Shown here in pieces: positions 47,520 through 56,523 of a stretch of 64,000 nt of DNA. The stretch covers positions 43,724 to 107,723 of the forward strand of contig JAFQXE010000034.1 in the NCBI GenBank assembly GCA_017407125.1. Direction: 5' to 3'. The notes beneath the pieces were generated by a model, which saw nothing but the letters and a program-made list of their open reading frames with translations, was not told the origin of the DNA and made no database searches. Each line of letters begins with the position of its first letter. Positions within the stretch are counted from its first letter, which is position 1. The stretch comes from Thermoguttaceae bacterium (GTDB lineage Bacteria > Planctomycetota > Planctomycetia > Pirellulales > Thermoguttaceae). Both the position numbers and the translations under genes were made by a program.

Positions 47520-47589
47520 AAGACTTCTCCTGTAAAGTGAACTGCTGATAAACCTCCGATTCGTCAGCGCTACGCAGCCGCCGACGTCG

Positions 47590-48004
47590 GAGTACAGAAT
47601 TTATTATACAGAAATTAATTTCGAATTACAACGCCCCCGGGGGAGAGAAATGAATTCGGAATTAGGAATTAGGAATTCGGAATTACGCAAGCGTTGCCCT
47701 TTGTCCCGCTGTAAAAAAATGACGCAGTCGAAAACCTATCCGGGTCGCGGACGAAGTCCGCAGTATTTTTTAAGCCGCAAAGAACGCAAAGGACGCAAAG
47801 ATATCTTTTAAAACTTTGCGGACTTCGCGAACTTTGCGTGAGTCTTTACGGGGGCTACAATACTTTCTTTTTAAATTGTTTCCCCCGGGGGTTGATTTTT
47901 GTTTCTGACAGGTTTATATTAGATGTAAATAATTCAAGATGTAGCTGGAAGAACGCTTGCGTCCTTTCCACGTACCACTAACCACTTACCACTACTTCCC
48001 CACC
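47590..48004. repeat. Repeat-rich divergent gap between esterase and xylanase
   Basis: Contains GAATTAG/GAATTCG heptamers (47651-47685), a GCCGCAAAGAACGCAAAGGA patch (47774-47800) also found at 49609-49634, and a CACTAAC/CACTTAC run just before the xylanase start (47986-48001). CCCCCGGGGG copies lie near 47631 and 47882. Promoters for both divergent genes should be here; none stood out. Confidence 0.6.
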
Positions 48005-49513
48005 ATGAAACAACTGCTATTATCCCTTGCCGCGATTGCCGCTATGATTTCCGCGTCGGCGCAGGCTCAGACGGACCCGGCGGCGGAGCCGGATCCGGGC
48101 GTGATGTCAGACGCCTATTATCAGATTTGGAACGACGACGTTCAGAAAGCCATCGACGAACGTATCGAGAAGTACCGCAAGGCGGACGCGATCGTTGAGC
48201 TGACGGACGTCAAGCCGGGCACGGACGTCAAAGTCGAACAGGTTTCTCATGAGTTCATTTTCGGGGCGCATATTTTCAACTTCAATCAGCTCGGAACAAC
48301 GGAACGGAACGAGAAATACAAGGCTCTTTACGGGACGCTGTTCAACTCCGCGACGATTGCGTTCTACTGGCAGCGCTTTGAACTGGAGCCGGGCAAACCC
48401 CGGTTCAAAACCGAACAGCGGGACACGGAAGAGTTCTGGAACAATGTTGAGAACCCGAAAAGTCAGCCGCACTGGCGACGTCCCGCCGCGGATCAGGTTG
48501 TAGAATTCTGCAAGTCAAAGGGAATTCGCCTTCATGGTCACACGATTATCTGGGGGAACCAGAAATGGCAGCGGCCGACGTGGCTTTGGGACTACGTCTC
48601 CTTGCAGTTCCCGGAAGAGCGCGAGATTCTGTTCAAGACGGCGGAAGCCCGCAAGACGATGTCGCCGGAAGAAATCTACAAGCTGGCGCCGCATTACTTC
48701 GACACGATGAACGAGCTGTACTGGAACCGAATCCGCATGCTGGCGGAGCATTACAACGGGACGCTCGACAGCTGGGACGTCGTCAACGAAAGCGCGACGG
48801 ACTATCATGGAAAAGCTGTAACAGGCGACAAAGTAACAAAGAGTAAATACGGACACATCATGCCGGGCGACTATACGTACAATTCGTTTAAAATCGCTCA
48901 GGAGGTTTTCCCCGATTCCGTCAAGCTCAATATCAACGACTACGCGAACAACCAGAATTACGCCGATCAGGTCAACGACCTCGTTGCTCACGGCTGCAAG
49001 ATTGACATCGTCGGATCGCAAATGCATCTGTTCAATCCGAAACAGACGCTGGACATTGCCGCCGGAGCGGAGATTCAGACGCCGACCAAGGTTCTCGATA
49101 CGATGAAGATTCTGGCGTCGACGGGACGTCCGATTCACCTGAGCGAAATCACGATAACAGCCCCCAACGACGACGCGAACGGTCGAGCGATTCAGGCGAT
49201 TGTCGCCCGGAATTTGTATCGACTCTGGTTCAGCGTCCCGGAAATGATGGGCATTACGTGGTGGAACGTCGTTGACGACTGCGGCGCGCCGGGCGAACCG
49301 ACGACGTCCGGGCTGTTCACTCGCAACATGGAACCGAAACCGTCTTTTTACGCCTTGAACAAACTCATCAACGAAGAATGGAAGACGAACTTCGTCCAGA
49401 AAGCGGACTCCGAAACCGTCACGCTCAAATTCCGCGGATTCAAAGGCAAATACCGTGCGACCTGGACGGACAAAAACGGTCAGACGCAGAGTAAAGAGTT
49501 TACGGTTAAATAA
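48005..49513 (+). CDS. GH10 endo-1,4-beta-xylanase
   Basis: A 502-residue secreted glycoside hydrolase family 10 enzyme. The signal peptide (residues 1-22, ends ASAQA) is followed by a short Asp/Pro/Ala-rich linker. The TIM barrel carries GHTIIWGNQKWQRP, the acid/base Glu262 in WDVVNES, and the nucleophile Glu381 in HLSEITITAP; GITWWNVVDDCG near 425 is the usual C-terminal Trp segment. It cleaves internal beta-1,4 links of xylan. The last 70 residues form a small beta-rich tail. It diverges from the acetyl xylan esterase. The start was set at the signal-peptide Met; the frame is open further upstream through repeat DNA. Confidence 0.92.
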   Translation: MKQLLLSLAAIAAMISASAQAQTDPAAEPDPGVMSDAYYQIWNDDVQKAIDERIEKYRKADAIVELTDVKPGTDVKVEQVSHEFIFGAHIFNFNQLGTTERNEKYKALYGTLFNSATIAFYWQRFELEPGKPRFKTEQRDTEEFWNNVENPKSQPHWRRPAADQVVEFCKSKGIRLHGHTIIWGNQKWQRPTWLWDYVSLQFPEEREILFKTAEARKTMSPEEIYKLAPHYFDTMNELYWNRIRMLAEHYNGTLDSWDVVNESATDYHGKAVTGDKVTKSKYGHIMPGDYTYNSFKIAQEVFPDSVKLNINDYANNQNYADQVNDLVAHGCKIDIVGSQMHLFNPKQTLDIAAGAEIQTPTKVLDTMKILASTGRPIHLSEITITAPNDDANGRAIQAIVARNLYRLWFSVPEMMGITWWNVVDDCGAPGEPTTSGLFTRNMEPKPSFYALNKLINEEWKTNFVQKADSETVTLKFRGFKGKYRATWTDKNGQTQSKEFTVK

Positions 49514-49599
49514 GCGGCGAGGCGCCGCTCCCAATCCGCGCTACCGCGCGAGACGTATTAACTACGCTCCCGTTGGTCGCTTGCTCTTTCCTTCCTATA

Positions 49600-49750
49600 G
49601 TTTTTTAAGCCGCAAAGAACGCAGAGAACGCAAAGTTTTTAAATCTTTGCAAACATCCTCCGCATCTCCGCGTCTCCGCGTGAGATTTGCCCGGGGGCTT
49701 ACGCACCCCGGCTCGCCTATTTCCTACTCCCTATTCCCTATTCACTAACT
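49600..49750. repeat. Repeat patches upstream of the metallophosphoesterase
   Basis: GCCGCAAAGAACGCAGAG (49609-49626), CCTCCGCATCTCCGCG (49664-49679), the GCCCGGGGG palindrome (49689-49718) and TATTCCC/TACTCCC heptamers (49718-49748) run directly up to the next start codon. Confidence 0.7.
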
Positions 49751-51775
49751 ATGACATCCCAATCCCTTAACTCCCAAATGTTTTCCCGGCGCAGTTTCCT
49801 GGCAGCGGCAGGCGCGTCCGCCGGTTTGTTTTTCGTTCCCCGCTGCGTTTTCGCCGATTCCCCCGACGACGTCGTTCTTCGCGCCGCTATCGTCAGCGAC
49901 GTCCATTATAAAAACAGACGCGACACGCCGGAAGTCGAGCGGCTGGAACGCATGTTGCAGTTCGTCAACGAGTACTCGGCGTCGCAGCCGTACAAGAATT
50001 TCGACGTCCTGATGATCGGCGGCGACATGTCCGACAACGGACGCGTCGATCAAAGCGGTCTGCTCCGCGATTCGCTCAAAAAGTACCTCAAGCCGGAAAC
50101 GAAATGGATTTTCTGCATGGGCAACCACGACCATTACGGCGGAAACCGTCAGATTTGGGAAGAACTCTTTGAACAGCCCGCCAACAAGCGCGTTGAGGTC
50201 AACGGGTTCCAGTTCATCACGCTGTCCTGCGAAAAGGGGACGATGAGAGACGGCGATTTCCACTACGCGATGCCGTGGCTGAAAGAACAGCTCGACGCCG
50301 CCTGCGCCGACAACACGAACAAGCCGGTTTTTCTCATTCATCATTACCCGGTTCGCGGCACCGTTTACGGCAGCTGTCTGCCAGACCGCTGGGGGACAGG
50401 CGACCTGTGCGAACTGCTCAAGAATTACCCGCGCCTGATTGACTTCGCTGGGCATTCGCATTACCCCACAACCGACCCGCGATCCGCCTGGCAGGGCGAG
50501 TACACCGCGTTCGGCACCGGCACGTTGAGCTATTTTATTATGCGGTACGACAAGTTGACCCGCCCGGCGGAATACCGCAAAGCCGGAAACGCCTATATCA
50601 TGGAAATCCATGCTGACAACAGCGTCGTTTTGAAGGTCTACGACGCCGTTACAAACAAGTTCTTTGACTGCGTCTACGTGGTCGCTCAGCCCGGCGCGGT
50701 AGACAAATTCATCTATACCAATAAGCGATACGAAACCAGCCTTCCCCCTCATTGGGCGGACGGCGCTGCGGCGACGGTGGAAAATGTTACGCCCGTTTCT
50801 GCAGACATTACGTTCCCGCAGGCGAAATGGGACGTCCACGAGAGCATCGTCCATTCGTACAGAATCGACGTCGCCCGGCTTTCCAACGACGCTCAGTCGG
50901 GCGCCCAGACGTGGATCGATCTGCCGAGTCAATACGAATGGTCGCAGTACTTCTTCAACGACATGCCGGACTCGCTGACGGTCAAGCTCAACGGTTTGAA
51001 CTGGAATTCTCAGTACAAATATTCTGTTACAGCGTTGAACTGTTTCGAGAAGGAATCGGAAAAGAAGCTGGAAGGGACGTTTGCCACGCCTGCTGACCCG
51101 GAAGAGTGCGTCGATCAGAACGCTGCCAAGCCAGACGCCAACGTTTTGAACGTCTACTTCGCGCCGGACGGTCCCGTCAACGCGCCTGTCAATTTGAAAA
51201 AGACGCAAAAGGCGGTTGAGGTTATCGGCTCGCCGTCGTATGTAACAGACCCAGCCGCCGGCGCCGTCGTTGCCGTCTTTGACGGGAAGACAAACCATTG
51301 CCAAATCCGATTTACGGAAGAAGAGTATTCACGACTGTCAAACGCGATATCCTATACCGCCAAATTTAAGCTGGAGAAGATGGAACCGCGTCTGATGGCG
51401 CCGTTTGGCAACACCCAGATCGGCGGGTACAACTTCCGCGTCGACGGCAAAAAGAAGCAGCTGGAAGTCTGGATGGAAATTGACAAACATTATCACATCC
51501 TCTACATTCCCATCGAGGCGGGCAAATACTATTCCGCCGCGTGCGTCTACGATGGCAAGACGATTGTCGTCTACCTCAACGGGGTCGAAAAGGCGAGAAA
51601 AGCCGTTTCCGGACACCTGACGTATACCGAGACGCCGGAAAGCCGGTCGTTCTGCATCGGCTCCGACATTTCCGGCAAAGGTACCGGCGAGTTCTTCTTC
51701 CCCGGTCGCGTTGCCTACGCCCGCGTTTACAGCTGGGCGCTGACGCCGGAACAGGTGAAAGCAGTTAGCGAGTAG
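49751..51775 (+). CDS. Tat-exported metallophosphoesterase with C-terminal LamG-like domain
   Basis: A 674-residue protein. Residues 1-38 carry a twin-arginine signal (SRRSFLAAAGASAG). The calcineurin-like phosphoesterase core shows all metal-binding motifs in order: AIVSDVHY, MIGGDMSDNG, CMGNHDHYGG, LIHHYPVRG and AGHSHYP. Residues about 340-440 resemble an FN3-like domain, and about 480-670 a concanavalin/LamG fold (NAISYTAKFKLE, IVVYLNGVEKARK, FCIGSDISGKG, FPGRVAYARVYSWALTPEQV). Folded export and a sugar-binding-type tail suggest a periplasmic or surface phosphodiesterase acting on a polymer or lipid head group. The substrate is unknown. A terminator follows the stop. Confidence 0.87.
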   Translation: MTSQSLNSQMFSRRSFLAAAGASAGLFFVPRCVFADSPDDVVLRAAIVSDVHYKNRRDTPEVERLERMLQFVNEYSASQPYKNFDVLMIGGDMSDNGRVDQSGLLRDSLKKYLKPETKWIFCMGNHDHYGGNRQIWEELFEQPANKRVEVNGFQFITLSCEKGTMRDGDFHYAMPWLKEQLDAACADNTNKPVFLIHHYPVRGTVYGSCLPDRWGTGDLCELLKNYPRLIDFAGHSHYPTTDPRSAWQGEYTAFGTGTLSYFIMRYDKLTRPAEYRKAGNAYIMEIHADNSVVLKVYDAVTNKFFDCVYVVAQPGAVDKFIYTNKRYETSLPPHWADGAAATVENVTPVSADITFPQAKWDVHESIVHSYRIDVARLSNDAQSGAQTWIDLPSQYEWSQYFFNDMPDSLTVKLNGLNWNSQYKYSVTALNCFEKESEKKLEGTFATPADPEECVDQNAAKPDANVLNVYFAPDGPVNAPVNLKKTQKAVEVIGSPSYVTDPAAGAVVAVFDGKTNHCQIRFTEEEYSRLSNAISYTAKFKLEKMEPRLMAPFGNTQIGGYNFRVDGKKKQLEVWMEIDKHYHILYIPIEAGKYYSAACVYDGKTIVVYLNGVEKARKAVSGHLTYTETPESRSFCIGSDISGKGTGEFFFPGRVAYARVYSWALTPEQVKAVSE

Positions 51776-51833
51776 GCCTCGCAATAGAAAAGCGGACGGT
51801 AGCTCCTCGTTACTGTCCGCACACTAACGGTTT

Positions 51834-51870
51834 AGAGCGGACATGGGCAAATAATCGCCGCTCTGTTTTT
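51834..51870 (+). terminator. Terminator after metallophosphoesterase
   Basis: A 7-bp stem, AGAGCGG (51834-51840) with CCGCTCT (51858-51864), followed by GTTTTT. A second inverted repeat (GCGGAC at 51792-51797, GTCCGC at 51815-51820) lies just before it. Confidence 0.6.
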
Positions 51871-51906
51871 CTTAAAAATTTCTCTAAAAATATCTTGATT
51901 GCCCTA

Positions 51907-51935
51907 TTGCAATGAAATTCCGGTTCTGGTAAAAT
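51907..51935 (+). promoter_or_regulatory. Promoter for the HzsA-related gene
   Basis: TTGCAA (51907-51912), a 17-bp spacer and TAAAAT (51930-51935) with an extended -10 TG at 51927-51928. The gene also has AAGGAGAG as a strong Shine-Dalgarno at 51990-51997. Confidence 0.55.
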
Positions 51936-52000
51936 GAAAATAATCGGAATATAACTGAAATGTAAACCGTATAATATTTTACTATTTGAAAGGAGAGAAC

Positions 52001-54823
52001 ATGCCTCGATTTGTTCAAACATTTGCAGCCATGATCGCTATGTGCTGCGCGGCTGCCTGGGCGGGATACACGCCCTTTGATCAGCTGAGTCCGGAAGCGC
52101 AGCAGCAGATTCTTGACGACTGGTCCTTCCAGGCGGACAACGCCTTCGACGCTGGCAAAGTCGCCAACGAAATCAAGTGGGCTAAAGAAGCGGCGGAACG
52201 CATCGCCGACATGGACGACGACATCGACCTGTCCGACAAAGTCGCGAAGCTGGACGACCTTCAGAAAAAGCTCGACGCCAACCCTAATCAGGATTTCAAG
52301 GCTCTGTATTTTGAAGTCCGCAAAGTCAAACGAGACATCATGTTCTCCAACCCTCTGATTGACTTCGATTCCATTTTGATGGTATCCAACCCGTATCCGA
52401 AAGGAAAGCCGGGCGACGCCACCGACGAATGGGGACACGAAGCGCGTCACCGCAACGGCTACATGGCGGTTGACGGCGGAAAGCTGCTCGTAGTCGGTTT
52501 GAACCCGCTGGAAATCAAAAAGGACATTCTCAAAGACGTTACCATCGACGGCAAAACCATGGACGGCGCGTTCTGGCGTCCGGACCTGTCATTCGACGGC
52601 AAAGAAGTTCTTTTCTGCTATCGTCCGCTGGGAGAAAAATCGTTCCACCTGTACAAAGTCAACGTTGACGGAACCAACTGCCGTCAGCTGACCAAGGGCG
52701 ACTACGACGACCTCGACCCGATTTACACGCCGGACGGTCACATCGTCTTCTGCTCGTCTCGTCAAGGCAGCTACGTTCGCTGCATGCCCATGACGCACGC
52801 GTTCGCAGTTACCCGCTGTGACGGCGACGGAAAGAACATCTACGTCATTTCCGCCAACGGCGAACCGGAATACATGACCAACATGCTTCCTGACGGCCGC
52901 GTTATCTACACCCGTTGGGAATACACCGATAAAGCTCTGTGGCGCGTTCAGTCCCTCTGGACAATGAACCCGGACGGAACCAACACGCAAACGCTGTGGG
53001 GCAACCAGTCCACCTGGCCGGACGTCTTGACCGAAGCCCGCGCTATTCCGGATTCCAAAAAGATCGTCTTTACTGCTGTTGGACACCACGCCTGGTTTAA
53101 CGGCTCGATTGGATACATTGACCCGACTCGCGGTCTGAACTATCCGGACGGCTTGGAACGCATTACTCGAGAAGTCGCCTGGCCGGAAGTCGGCAACGGA
53201 CCACAAGACCCGGCTCCGTCTTACGATTACCATCAGGCGGGCAAGTACTTCGCGTACAAGTCCCCGTTCCCGCTGTCTGAAGAATACATGCTCGTTTCCG
53301 CTCGTTACGGCGGACACCTTTACAACGGCCCGCACAACGGATGGTTCTTCATGGTTTATCTGCAGGACGTCTACGGAAACAAGGAACTGATTCACAAGTC
53401 CGAAAACGCCAACGCCTGGTACGCCATGCCTCTCAAACCGCGTCCGGTTCCGACTGTCGTTCCAGACAAAGTCGACTGGCCGAAGATCGGTTCTGGCGAA
53501 CAGCCCAAACCGGGATATCTGTACTCTAACAACGTCTTTGACAACGCTCCGGAAATCCTGAGAGAAAAAGGCAAGGCGATTCGCGTTGTTCAGATGGACC
53601 CGAAAAACTACACGACCTGGGTTAAAACCGTTCAGCACGACGGTCCCGCCGTTTCCGTCTTCCAGGCTGAAGGCGTCAAACGAATCCTCGGAACCGTTCC
53701 GATTGAACCGGATGGAAGCATTTACTTCGAACTGCCCGCCGGCAAGTCCGTCTACTTTGAAATGTTAGACGAAAACGGCATGGCGATTCACGTTATGCGT
53801 ACCTTCACCAACGTCATGCCGGGCGAAACCCGCGGATGCTTTGGCTGCCACGAATCCAAGCTCAACACAAAGAGCAACCCGCAAGCCAAAAACATGAACA
53901 TGGCTATGAAGAAAGGCCCGCAGAAACTCACGCCGCCCAGCTGGGGAACGGAAGAATCCATTTCCTATATGCGATTCGTTCAGCCGGTTCTGGACAAGTA
54001 CTGCGGCAAGTGCCATCAAGACCCGGAAAACGACGCGTACAAAAAGCTCAACATGGTTTGCCGTCCGTCGACTCACGGCTGGTGGGGCAACGTCATGTCT
54101 CGTCCAAACGACACAAGCCCGTTCTGCGAACCGTACTATACGATGGTTACCGGCGCCTGCCCGTGGGGCGGTCCGAAAAAGCGCGACGAACACAACGTTC
54201 CCGCCAACATCGCTGGTCTGTTTATCGTAGAAGGCTACGGCACGAACGACCCGGCTAACCTCGCGACTCTGCCGCCGTACTCAGCGTTCAGCCCCGTCAG
54301 CAAGCTCATTCACAACGCCTGCTCCGGTGAGCACCACGGCGTTAAGGTTGAAGGCGTCGATCGCGAACGACTCATCGCCTGGGTAGACTGCAACGGTCCG
54401 TATCTGGGAGACGAAGAAATCCGTCAGATGTACGACCCGGATCACTACAGCGTCAACAACATTCCGCCTGTACGTCCGCGTATTGCCACCGCCCCGGTTA
54501 TTAACCGATTCGACATCAACCAGGAAGGCGACTCCGAAAAGGTTGCCGGCGTCCCGCTGAAACTGTTCAATAACGAACCGTGCGACGCGGAAATCGTCTC
54601 TGCCGTCTACGGAGCTAACGACAAATTCGTTGACGTTACCGAACAGGTCAAGAAGGCATTCCAGGGCAAACGCATCACTCAGCTGGGCATGTACAACAAC
54701 CTCGCTGGCGACCCGATTGTCAACGTCGTCAAGACGCTCAAGGTTACCTTCAAGTACAAGGATGGTACAACGAAGACCGCGGTATTCCAGGAAAATACGC
54801 CGATGGTCGTTCCGGCTAATTAA
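52001..54823 (+). CDS. HzsA-related multidomain protein with two c-type haem motifs
   Basis: A 940-residue exported protein (signal peptide about 1-21, ends AAWA). After a helical stretch (residues 25-105), residues about 110-460 have TolB/WD40-like propeller repeats (PDLSFDGKEVLFCYR, YTPDGHIVFCSSRQ, MLPDGRVIYTRW). A middle domain (about 520-610) with PIEPDGSIYFELPAGKSVYF resembles the middle domain of hydrazine synthase alpha subunit. Two CxxCH haem c motifs follow: Cys613-His617 and Cys668-His672. Such HzsA-related proteins are common in planctomycetes without anammox; their reaction is unknown. Codon use is GC-rich and biased, suggesting high expression, matching the strong promoter and ribosome-binding site. 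Confidence 0.85.
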   Translation: MPRFVQTFAAMIAMCCAAAWAGYTPFDQLSPEAQQQILDDWSFQADNAFDAGKVANEIKWAKEAAERIADMDDDIDLSDKVAKLDDLQKKLDANPNQDFKALYFEVRKVKRDIMFSNPLIDFDSILMVSNPYPKGKPGDATDEWGHEARHRNGYMAVDGGKLLVVGLNPLEIKKDILKDVTIDGKTMDGAFWRPDLSFDGKEVLFCYRPLGEKSFHLYKVNVDGTNCRQLTKGDYDDLDPIYTPDGHIVFCSSRQGSYVRCMPMTHAFAVTRCDGDGKNIYVISANGEPEYMTNMLPDGRVIYTRWEYTDKALWRVQSLWTMNPDGTNTQTLWGNQSTWPDVLTEARAIPDSKKIVFTAVGHHAWFNGSIGYIDPTRGLNYPDGLERITREVAWPEVGNGPQDPAPSYDYHQAGKYFAYKSPFPLSEEYMLVSARYGGHLYNGPHNGWFFMVYLQDVYGNKELIHKSENANAWYAMPLKPRPVPTVVPDKVDWPKIGSGEQPKPGYLYSNNVFDNAPEILREKGKAIRVVQMDPKNYTTWVKTVQHDGPAVSVFQAEGVKRILGTVPIEPDGSIYFELPAGKSVYFEMLDENGMAIHVMRTFTNVMPGETRGCFGCHESKLNTKSNPQAKNMNMAMKKGPQKLTPPSWGTEESISYMRFVQPVLDKYCGKCHQDPENDAYKKLNMVCRPSTHGWWGNVMSRPNDTSPFCEPYYTMVTGACPWGGPKKRDEHNVPANIAGLFIVEGYGTNDPANLATLPPYSAFSPVSKLIHNACSGEHHGVKVEGVDRERLIAWVDCNGPYLGDEEIRQMYDPDHYSVNNIPPVRPRIATAPVINRFDINQEGDSEKVAGVPLKLFNNEPCDAEIVSAVYGANDKFVDVTEQVKKAFQGKRITQLGMYNNLAGDPIVNVVKTLKVTFKYKDGTTKTAVFQENTPMVVPAN

Positions 54824-54874
54824 GTAAACCTTTGAAGCTAAATCCGCTTCGATGAACAGCATATAAATATGCGG

Positions 54875-54907
54875 GGGAATTGGTTGACAAAACCAATTCC
54901 CTTTTTT
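54875..54907 (+). terminator. Terminator after HzsA-related gene
   Basis: An 11-bp perfect stem, GGGAATTGGTT (54875-54885) with AACCAATTCCC (54891-54901), and six T residues. Confidence 0.85.
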
Positions 54908-54951
54908 GATGAAATGTTGAATTATATCGGCAAAACAGCCCCCCTGTCGTG

Positions 54952-54980
54952 TTGACAAAAGCCGGCTTGTCTGGTATGAT
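54952..54980 (+). promoter_or_regulatory. Near-consensus promoter for FMN-reductase/lpxI/nuclease operon
   Basis: TTGACA (54952-54957), a 17-bp spacer and TATGAT (54975-54980). A short ATGATATATCAT palindrome overlaps the -10 (54976-54987) and could be an operator. The first gene starts about 55 bases downstream. Confidence 0.75.
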
Positions 54981-55042
54981 ATATCATAGGAGTATAACTC
55001 TCAGTACTGTAACACAATACCCATAACAACTCAACACAAATC

Positions 55043-55600
55043 ATGGCAAAAAACATTTTGATTATAACTGGCAGCCCTCGCAAGGGCGGGAACAGTAACC
55101 AACTGGCGGAAGCGTTTGCTCAGGGAGCGCGCGAGGCGGGAAACGATGTCGAGATTTTCTCGACGGCGGACAACCCGGTTTTACCGTGCCGCGCCTGCGA
55201 ATGCTGCTGGACGAAAGGAACCGCCTGCGTTTTTGACGATGGTTTCAGAACGCTCGCGCCGGCTCTGGAAAAGGCGGACGTCGTCGTTTTCGCCACGCCG
55301 GTTTACTGGTTTACGTTCTCTGCTGAAATCAAGGCGGCAATCGATAAACTCTATGCGTTCATGACGGAACCCGGCGCAGGCAAGCTCCACATTTCCAAGT
55401 CGTATTTGATTTTCTCGGCGGAAGCGACCAATGAAAACGGCTATTTCGACGGCATTATCGCGTCCTACCAGCAGATTTGCGGCTATCTGGAATGGGAAAT
55501 CGGCGACATCCTCATAGCAGACGGTTTGGGCGCCAAAGACGCCATTCAGACGCGTCCGGAACTTCTCGAAAAAGCCAAAGAGCTGGGCAAGAACGTCTGA
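55043..55600 (+). CDS. NAD(P)H-dependent FMN reductase / iron-sulfur flavoprotein-like
   Basis: A 185-residue flavodoxin-like reductase. The FMN-phosphate loop is ITGSPRKGGNSNQLAEAF (about residues 8-25), and the second flavin loop is FATPVYWFTFSAEIKAAIDKL (about 90-110). CRACECCWTKGTACVFDDG holds four cysteines of the kind that bind a 4Fe-4S cluster in iron-sulfur flavoproteins. It likely moves electrons in anaerobic metabolism. It is the first gene of a probable operon with lpxI (10-base gap) and the AddB-like nuclease gene. Donor and acceptor are unknown. Confidence 0.85.
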   Translation: MAKNILIITGSPRKGGNSNQLAEAFAQGAREAGNDVEIFSTADNPVLPCRACECCWTKGTACVFDDGFRTLAPALEKADVVVFATPVYWFTFSAEIKAAIDKLYAFMTEPGAGKLHISKSYLIFSAEATNENGYFDGIIASYQQICGYLEWEIGDILIADGLGAKDAIQTRPELLEKAKELGKNV

Positions 55601-55610
55601 GGTCGTCGCA

Positions 55611-56483
55611 ATGGCTTGTCAGGAAGAACAAGTTGAAAAACGCATCGGAATGCTGGCGGGATGGGGGAACTATCCCGTCCGTGTAGCGCAGGCGCTTAAA
55701 GACGCCGGGTACAGCGTCTACTGTCTGGGCGTGAAGGGGCACTGTAAAAGCGAGTCGGAACTGCGGGAAATCTGCACGGACTTTGCCTGGACGTCGCTGG
55801 GCAAGTTCGGGCAAAGCATCCGTTATTTTCAGTCCCATTCCGTACCAGACTGCATCATGCTGGGCAAGATTCACAAAAAGGAACTCTTCAAGCCGTGGGC
55901 GCTGTTCGCTCTGCTGCCGGACTGGGTAACGATCAAAACGTTTGCCGCCTTTTTCCTGTTTAAAAAGAAGGACTACCGCGACGACTCGTTTCTCAAACGG
56001 ATTGTAGACCTATACGCTCAAAACGGCATCCGGATGGGCGTTCCGACGGACTACTGCCCTGCCCTGCTGGTCAAGGAGGGCTGTCTGACCAAACGTCAGC
56101 CGACGGAATTGCAGATGAAAGACATCGAATACGGCTGGCAGGTCGCCAAGGACATGGGGCGATTTGACGTCGGTCAGACGGTTATCGTCAAAAACCAGAT
56201 GGCGGTTGCCATTGAAGCCATTGAGGGGACGGACGCCTGCATTCGCCGCGCCGGAGAATTGTCACAGCGCGGAGGGCTTGTCATGGTCAAAGTTGCCAAA
56301 CCGCAGCAGGACATGCGTTTTGACGTCCCGACGATTGGCATGACAACCGTTAAAAATCTCGTCGCCGCCGGAGGGGCCGTTCTTGCCGTCGAAGCCGAGA
56401 AAACGATTCTCATCGACGAAGACGCCGTGGTCGACTACGCCAACGCTCATAATCTTGCGATTGTCGCAATTGTAAAAGAATAG
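55611..56483 (+). CDS. lpxI: UDP-2,3-diacylglucosamine pyrophosphatase LpxI
   Basis: A 290-residue protein of the LpxI (formerly DUF1009) family, which hydrolyses UDP-2,3-diacylglucosamine to lipid X in lipid A synthesis. It begins with IGMLAGWGNYPVRVAQALKDAG; the C-terminal domain has VGQTVIVKNQMAVAIEAIEGTDACIRRAG, then VKVAKPQQDMRFDVPTIGMTTVKNL, the most conserved LpxI block. LpxI replaces LpxH in many lineages. The gene shows the cell makes an LPS-type outer membrane. It starts 10 bases after the FMN-reductase stop; the first in-frame ATG is used, though the family usually opens near residue 11. Confidence 0.9.
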   Translation: MACQEEQVEKRIGMLAGWGNYPVRVAQALKDAGYSVYCLGVKGHCKSESELREICTDFAWTSLGKFGQSIRYFQSHSVPDCIMLGKIHKKELFKPWALFALLPDWVTIKTFAAFFLFKKKDYRDDSFLKRIVDLYAQNGIRMGVPTDYCPALLVKEGCLTKRQPTELQMKDIEYGWQVAKDMGRFDVGQTVIVKNQMAVAIEAIEGTDACIRRAGELSQRGGLVMVKVAKPQQDMRFDVPTIGMTTVKNLVAAGGAVLAVEAEKTILIDEDAVVDYANAHNLAIVAIVKE

Positions 56484-56523
56484 AACGCAGCATTTTCCAT
56501 TCATCTAACATCCTTTCAAAGCC

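Noticed and set aside
49745..51304. A 519-codon antisense frame in the metallophosphoesterase gene
   Set aside because: The sense frame has a Tat signal and all metallophosphoesterase motifs; the antisense frame has none.
52001..54823. True hydrazine synthase alpha subunit (anammox)
   Set aside because: No HzsB, HzsC or hydrazine dehydrogenase is nearby, and HzsA-related proteins are common in planctomycetes that are not anammox.
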